This document shows, in pieces, positions 58,812 through 64,000 of a stretch of 64,000 nucleotides of DNA. The notes under the pieces are model-generated. The model saw only the letters and a program-made list of their open reading frames with translations, had not been told where the DNA came from and searched no databases. Numbering within the stretch: position 1 is the stretch's first letter; each line of letters starts with the position of its first letter. Source of the stretch: Trichodelitschia bisporula. Lineage: Eukaryota > Ascomycota > Dothideomycetes > Phaeotrichales > Phaeotrichaceae. The stretch lies in NCBI GenBank assembly GCA_010356995.1, contig ML996692.1:186001-250000 (forward strand). The letters run 5' to 3'. The translations under genes and the position numbers were made by a program.

Positions 58812-60083
58812 ATGGACGCCCGCGCCCACCTCACCCGCCATGGCTGGCGCGGCGACGGCCACTCCCTCGACCCTTCAAACAGAGGCCTCAAGAAACCCCT
58901 CCTCATCACGCACAAAACCGACCAGAAGGGGCTGGGGACTAAAAAGGCGGCCGAGAATCTGAGCGACCAGTGGTGGCTCCGCGCCTTCGATGATGCGCTG
59001 CAGCAGGTTGGCGCCGAGGATAGGAAGGTTACGGCATTGGATGGGGTTAGGGAACATGGGGCCAAGGTTGGGGGGTTGTATGGGTTTTTTGTGCGCGGCG
59101 GGGTGCTGGGGGGGACTATTGGGGAGGATGATGAGGTTAGGCCTGGGGATAAGGATGGCCGGGGGGAAGGGGAGAAGCGGTCCGATAATGCCGATGCCGA
59201 CGCTCCTGCGGCTGTTGATGTCCTTGCAAAGAAAATCTTGAAGCGCAAGCGCCGTGAGGCTGCCATCGCTGATGACGCGAGCAGCAAAAGGGCCGCCCGC
59301 TTGACGCTCGAGCAGTGGGTGGAGATCGGAGTCGCGTGCCAGCCGGAGTTGGACAAGATTGACGAGAGGATTAGGAGGAAGGTGCTGAACGAGCGAAGCG
59401 CGCCGGAGTTGGGGATTACGGTCGACCGGGCTAGGGACAAGCTCGAGAGGCTGGTGAAGCTACGAGACAGGGTGAGGAGGAGGGCGGACAAGGAGAAACA
59501 CAGAGCGATGAAGGAGGAACGTAGGGCGGATAGGGAGGAAGCTAGGGCGGATAGGGAGGAAGCGAGGGCGATGAGAGCAGCGGAGGAGGGGAATGAGGGT
59601 AAGACGGTTGAGGAGAGGAGAAAGGAGGAGGGAAAGAGGCGAAGGAGGGCAGAGAGGGCGGAGAGGAGGGAGGAGAGGGCGGCGGAGAGGGAGGCGAGGG
59701 AGGAACGGAGGGCGATGAAGGACGAACGTGTTGCGGCGAAGGCGGAACGTATTGCCGCGAAGGTGGAACGGGGGGAGGAGAGAGCTGAGGCGAATTCGAG
59801 ACGTTGGGAGGAGAGGTTGCTGGCGAAGGAGGAACGCGAGGCGAGGGCGGCGCAGGAGCCGAAGAAGAAAAAGAAGAAGGGAGTTGAGGCTGGTTCTGCT
59901 GATGCGGATGACGACGCGGCAGCGTCACCTGGGTTTGAACCGATGCTGCCAGCTATTGGCGGCACGATCAACTCGGCGGAGGAGGAGGAGGCGGAATTTA
60001 CGCGGAAGGGGGAGAAGGATGCGAGGAAGAAGGGGGAGAAGAAGAAGAAGAAGTCGAAGAAGGGTCGTAATGGAGAGGTTTAG
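58812..60083 (+). CDS. TMA23: G-patch nucleolar protein, Tma23-like
   Basis: Intronless, 423 aa, predicted nucleolar ribosome-biogenesis protein. The first 60 residues form the Tma23-type G-patch: MDARAHLTRHGWRGDGHSLD, then RGLKKPLLITHKTDQKGLGT and DQWWLRAFDDALQQV. Next come VGGLYGFFVRGG and a basic stretch LAKKILKRKRREAAIADDAS; residues about 205-365 are a long charged helix rich in Arg, Glu and Ala (repeated ERRADREEARADREEARA), and the tail is poly-Lys (KKKKKSKKGRNGEV), a probable nucleolar signal. The start has a CACCACCATGG context. The middle repeat lengthens it relative to yeast Tma23 (211 aa). Confidence 0.78.
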   Translation: MDARAHLTRHGWRGDGHSLDPSNRGLKKPLLITHKTDQKGLGTKKAAENLSDQWWLRAFDDALQQVGAEDRKVTALDGVREHGAKVGGLYGFFVRGGVLGGTIGEDDEVRPGDKDGRGEGEKRSDNADADAPAAVDVLAKKILKRKRREAAIADDASSKRAARLTLEQWVEIGVACQPELDKIDERIRRKVLNERSAPELGITVDRARDKLERLVKLRDRVRRRADKEKHRAMKEERRADREEARADREEARAMRAAEEGNEGKTVEERRKEEGKRRRRAERAERREERAAEREAREERRAMKDERVAAKAERIAAKVERGEERAEANSRRWEERLLAKEEREARAAQEPKKKKKKGVEAGSADADDDAAASPGFEPMLPAIGGTINSAEEEEAEFTRKGEKDARKKGEKKKKKSKKGRNGEV

Positions 60084-60733
60084 GGCAGGATTGGGGAGGT
60101 GGTATCGCGTTTCTCTTGTAGGCTCCTTCGGCGCTGCTGCGTGTAGCTAATTGTGGTGGTACGAATGGACGGGCTTGAGTATGCGATTGCGGTATCTGGC
60201 GATGTGCTTTCTTCATTTTTGGATGCTTCTTGCGAATTGGATGGCTGAGATGGCAAGCGGATTGTGAGTTGAAGCTCCTTGCCCTTCTCAATGGCGGCTG
60301 ACGAAGGCCCATTCCCCAGACAGACCACCTCACCTGCCAGCCACAGCACGACAGCTTCCCAGCCCCTTTCAACTCTCCTACCCATATCCACCGGGTGTTC
60401 ATCCCCTCCTCCCCTCCCCGGCCGGACATACCCACGTCCCCATCCCCAGCCTGAGGGTTATATAACCCCCCCTCCCTCCCACCCATCAACTCATCATCAT
60501 CAGTCAACACAATCCACTCCGACGTCCACTCCTCTCCACTCACCTCGACTCCACTTTGTGTTTCGCTCATCTTCACTTTACTTACGCACACTTTCATTCG
60601 AATTTGCTTTCCGCTCATCTCACACCACTTCCCCTTCCACTCCTCTTCCCATCATTCCCCATCATTCATTCTGTTCGCACTACGCATATCCTCGTACTGT
60701 GCGCACCGTTCCCGGCCTGCCTTCAGACCACGA
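60084..60733 (+). promoter_or_regulatory. Promoter-like region with TATA box and ATG-free CT-rich leader
   Basis: After the TMA23-like 3' end, a TATATAA box at 60459-60465 (inside the palindrome GGGTTATATAACCC) is followed by about 270 nt of CT-rich sequence with no ATG. The first ATG is at 60735, at the start of the repeat field. This is the layout of a fungal Pol II promoter and leader. Confidence 0.4.
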
Positions 60734-60960
60734 GATGCCCAGTCGGGCCTCATTCTTGCCCGTTACATTTCCGGTCCGCCCCCCCCCTGGCCTATATCCA
60801 GACCAGGCGATGCCCGGTCGGGCCTCTTTTCTACCTCTCTCATTTCCGGCCCGCCCCGCCCCTCGACCTGCCTTCACGGCGTGCGATGCCCGGTCGGGCA
60901 TCCATCCTTCGCCTCCCATCTTCGGCCCGGCCTGCCCCTCGGCATCCGTCCCCTCTCCCC
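60734..60960 (+). repeat. 75-bp tandem repeat, three units
   Basis: Units start at 60734, 60809 and 60885 with GATGCCCRGTCGGGC and share a centre near CATTTCCGGYCCGCCCC. They are clearly diverged. In one frame (60735-61103) they code a 122-residue Pro/Arg-rich orphan (MPSRASFLPV, MPGRASFLPL), which is not called as a gene because it is just repeat sequence. Confidence 0.8.
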
Positions 60961-63900
60961 TATGTCCGGTTCCAGCCTCCGTCCCCGGCGTGCACGGCAT
61001 CGATCCCATTCTCGGTCCCGCCGCTGTTTCGGCGCCAACATTCCCCCGCCCCGGCGACTTCCCAGCCAGCCTCGAGGCAGCCAGGGCGTCTTTGAATGGT
61101 TAGGATCTTTTGCCGCGCCGCCGGTCTCCCCCGATCGTCCCTCAACGAGCATTTCTACGTTTCCATTCACGCTCCGGCCCGTCCTCGCCATCCCACAGCA
61201 GCTTGGGATGTCCGGTCCGGATAGCCCACGCTCGTAATGATTCCCTCGCCCCGGCAGCGTCACAGCCCGCCCAGGGCTAGCCAGGATCCTCATCCACAAA
61301 AGGCATCTTTTGCTGCGGTGACGGTCAGGTGACAATCTCCCCCACTTAATTCCGCTGCCGCGCGGGCGGTTCCTCGGCATTTGGTGAGGCAGGGCTAATC
61401 TCTGGTCTGGGGCTCGACTCTGGACTGCTATTTCCCCGGCGAGCCGGCGGGGGCGGCTCATCGTAGGCCAGTCAGGGGTCCAAAACCGTCCGCATAATCT
61501 TTTGCTGCGGCGGCGGTCGGGCCATCCTTACCACCATTCAATTCCGCTGCCGCGGCGGCGCTTCCCACCGCGCGTTGCTCGGCATTCCGTCAGGCAGCGC
61601 TCTCTGTGGTCTGGGGCCCGACCTTCAACTGCTATTCCCCCGCCCCGGCCGCGGTCCCGGCTCATCTCGGGCCAATCAGGCCCCCCATACACATACAGTA
61701 TCTTTTGTCGCGGTTCGCGGTTCCCAGCCCGCCACTTAGCATCGATAAGATAATGAAGCACACCATGTGCGGTGCGGCGTCCGTCCCTCCGTATTTTGCC
61801 GATAGTTTGGATTCCCGGCCCGGCCGGCAACGCCGGCATACTATTCCTCCGCCACGCCCGCGGCTCTAGGTTATCTCGGACCAGTCAGGGGCGGAACCCA
61901 CCCCTGAAATCTTTTGCCGCGGCGGCGGTCTCCACCAGTCGTCCCTCGGCATTTTGCCGAGACTTTAGATACCCGGCCTGGCGGGCGACTCAAGCATACT
62001 ATTCCTCCACCGCGCCCGCGGCTCTAGGTCATCGCGAGCTAGTCAGGCGCGCAACCCATCATTCACATTTTTTGTCGCGGGAGTCGGTTCCCAGTCCGCC
62101 CCTTTACATCGACAAGATTATGAAGCATACATGCCCCGGTCCGACCGCCGTCACCGGCACACAGCGCGTGCATTCTCTTCTCGGTGACGCTGCCTTCGCG
62201 CTCATTCCCCTGCCGCCGCGCCGGTGGTCCCAGCCCACCTACGGCTCGGCCTGGCGTCACTTCGACCGCCTCGATTCCGCTGCCACGGGACGGTTCCTAC
62301 CGACCGTTCCTCGGGCCGCTTCATGAGCGTTGCATTCTCCGTCCTGCCCGTCCTCGGCATCCCACAGCAGCGTTGGATGCCCAGTCCGGCCTGCCTCCCA
62401 AGCACCCCGGCGGCCCAGGCTCCTCAGCCGGTCGGGCGTCCATTCCATCAGCATCATTCCGCCGCCGCGGCGGCCGTTTCAGTCCGTCTCGGGTTAGTCA
62501 GGGCCAGAAGCATCATCACCCATTGTCTTGCTGTGGCTGCGTTCCTAGCCGGTCTCTGGCCTATCCGGTCTCCGTCTCCCACGTCGAATTCTGCTGCCGG
62601 AGTGGCGGTTCCCACGGCCCGTTCTCGGTAAAATTCAAAACTCTGCTATGTCTGGTCGGGCAGTGTACACTTCGCCCTCATTCTCTCGCCGCGGCGGCGT
62701 TTCTGACCCGTCTCAGGGCAGTCGGGCAAGGCTCTAACAAATTCTCCTCCAGCCGCGGCGGCGTTCCAAGTCCGTCTTCGAGCTAGTTAGGGCGGGCAAT
62801 CACTAATCCAGAGTAATTCGCCGGCGGCGGCGGCGGCTTCCACGCCGACCTCGGTATCACCGACACGACATCGGCATACCCTGTCCGGCCCTCTTCGCCT
62901 GAACGTGATTCTCCGGCCCCGGCGGGGCTTGCAGCCCGTTTCTGGACCTGTTTAGTTTTTTTCAACTTTCACTCCATTCCGCCGCCGCCGCCGCGTTCTG
63001 GCCCGTCTTTAGGCTAGTCGGCGGCAATCCAATTGTCCACAATTCTGCTGCCGCAGCGGGGGTCCCCACCGCCTGTCCGTCGGCGGCCCGTTGAACATTG
63101 GCACGCCCGGTCCGGTGCTCCACCTTCTACCGCCATGTCCGGTCCGGCCTAGAAGCGGTTATAGGTATTCTCCTATCTCGTAGGCGCTTCTAGCCCGTTC
63201 CCCGGCTAGTTACGCTCCGATACGCCATCCCCCATTTTCCTGCCGCGCCGGCGGTCCCGACCCGTCTCAGGCCAGCCAGGCGTTGCTACCTGCAGCCAAA
63301 TTCCGCTGCTGCGAGGTAGTTTCCACCGGCCATCCCTCGGCGCCCCATCCGACCTCACCATGCTTGGTTCGGCACCCTATCTCCACCCATAATGTCTGGC
63401 CTGGGTCCTGTGCCGGCAGCTCAATCGCCTTGCTGCAGCAGAGTTGTCATTCCCCTCGGCCAGGTCAGGGGCGTTTGACCAAAGAAGTTGTCTTTGGCAA
63501 TGAGGGCTCCCACTACGCACCCCTCGGAGCTCTATGCTCCAGATCCATGGCCGTCCGGCACTCTACAAACCTGCTTCATGACCGGTCCGGCGCCCCGCCT
63601 TTTCTTGCTACGTCTGGTTCGGCCTTGGACGGGTTGAAAACACTCTCCTACCGCTACGGCGTTCCCACCCCATTCGTAGGCCAGTCAGGGACTATATCCG
63701 AGTCTGAACATTCTCCGTAGGCGGCGGCGCTCCCACTGCTGATCCCTTGGTACCCCGTACAACATCGGCATGCCCGGTCCGGCGTGTTCTTACGAGCTAT
63801 CAGGCCCCGTTCGGCCTTCCAACCTATTGCCAGTATTCTCCTGCCTCGGCAGAGTCCCCATCCTCCCCACGCCCAGTCAGGATCGTCGAAGTCATCAAAC

Positions 63901-64000
63901 ATTCTCTGCCGGCGGTCGCGTTTCCTACCGCCCGTTCTCGGCATATGCTACAGCCATGCCCTGTCTGGTCCGGGTCCCTCGGTAGGAGCGCCATTTCCCT
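60961..64000. repeat. GC-rich modular degenerate repeat field (to window end)
   Basis: No gene was found. The DNA is built from recurring short modules: A, ATTCY followed by a core such as GCCGCGGCGGC; B, CCCGTCTCGG; C, CCAGTCAGGGG; D, CATGCCCGGTCCGGC. A, B and C usually follow within about 50 bp, and I count over 20 A modules between 61240 and 63930. In 61105-62070 a further word, ATCTTTTGCYGCGG, recurs about every 200 bp (61105, 61305, 61497, 61700, 61909, 62066). Copies are diverged; none of the familiar transposon proteins or terminal repeats was seen. The field runs off the window. Confidence 0.8.

Noticed and set aside
60279-61103. 274-codon plus-strand frame into the repeats
   Set aside because: No ATG before 60735 and the translation is pyrimidine-rich leader plus repeat; treated as a possible transcript only.

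Overview
The window is nuclear DNA from a filamentous ascomycete (Pezizomycotina). The protein set (a chitin_synth_2-type chitin synthase with the QRRRW motif, an HsbA-like secreted protein, Tos4-, Sfr1-, Gwt1- and Tma23-like proteins) and the gene structure agree on this. Introns are short (42-155 nt) with GT donors, CTRAC/CTAAC branch sites 8-20 nt before the acceptor, and CT-rich leaders before start codons. The two tRNA genes carry introns after position 37. All exon joins below were worked out by hand from splice signals and reading frame.

Layout. 1-30 kb is mostly housekeeping: a Tos4-like FHA protein, tRNA-Lys(CUU), a ubiquitin-eL40 fusion, Pol I factor RRN7, eIF5A, VPS52 (GARP), an HsbA-type cell-surface protein with a Gly/Ala/Lys repeat, a chitin synthase, the divergent pair RRP7/GWT1, SFR1, an MFS transporter, tRNA-Lys(UUU) and an acidic hypothetical protein. 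30-47 kb is accessory in character: a secreted type-B carboxylesterase, an MDP1-like phosphatase, a Pro-rich secreted protein, two orphan proteins next to minisatellites, a DUF155 (RMD1/RMD8) membrane protein and a Cys-containing secreted orphan, separated by long gene-poor gaps. 47-60 kb returns to conserved genes: lipin PAH1, an FN3/coiled-coil protein, catalase and a TMA23-like G-patch protein. From about 60.7 kb to the window end there is no convincing gene. That stretch is a GC-rich, strongly diverged, modular repeat field with a promoter-like lead-in.

How the genes fit together. The conserved genes are unlinked cell functions: ribosome supply and assembly (RRN7, RRP7, eL40, eIF5A, TMA23), membrane traffic and lipid metabolism (VPS52, GWT1, PAH1), wall synthesis, recombination (SFR1) and peroxide removal. 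No biosynthetic cluster was seen.

Most unusual points: (1) the ubiquitin-eL40 gene has its ATG split by an intron, a 7-nt micro-exon, and a one-base frame slip at the ubiquitin/eL40 junction; (2) the esterase needs a 5-nt micro-exon; (3) catalase has a GC-AG intron with a C12 tract; (4) the 60.7-64 kb modular repeat array.
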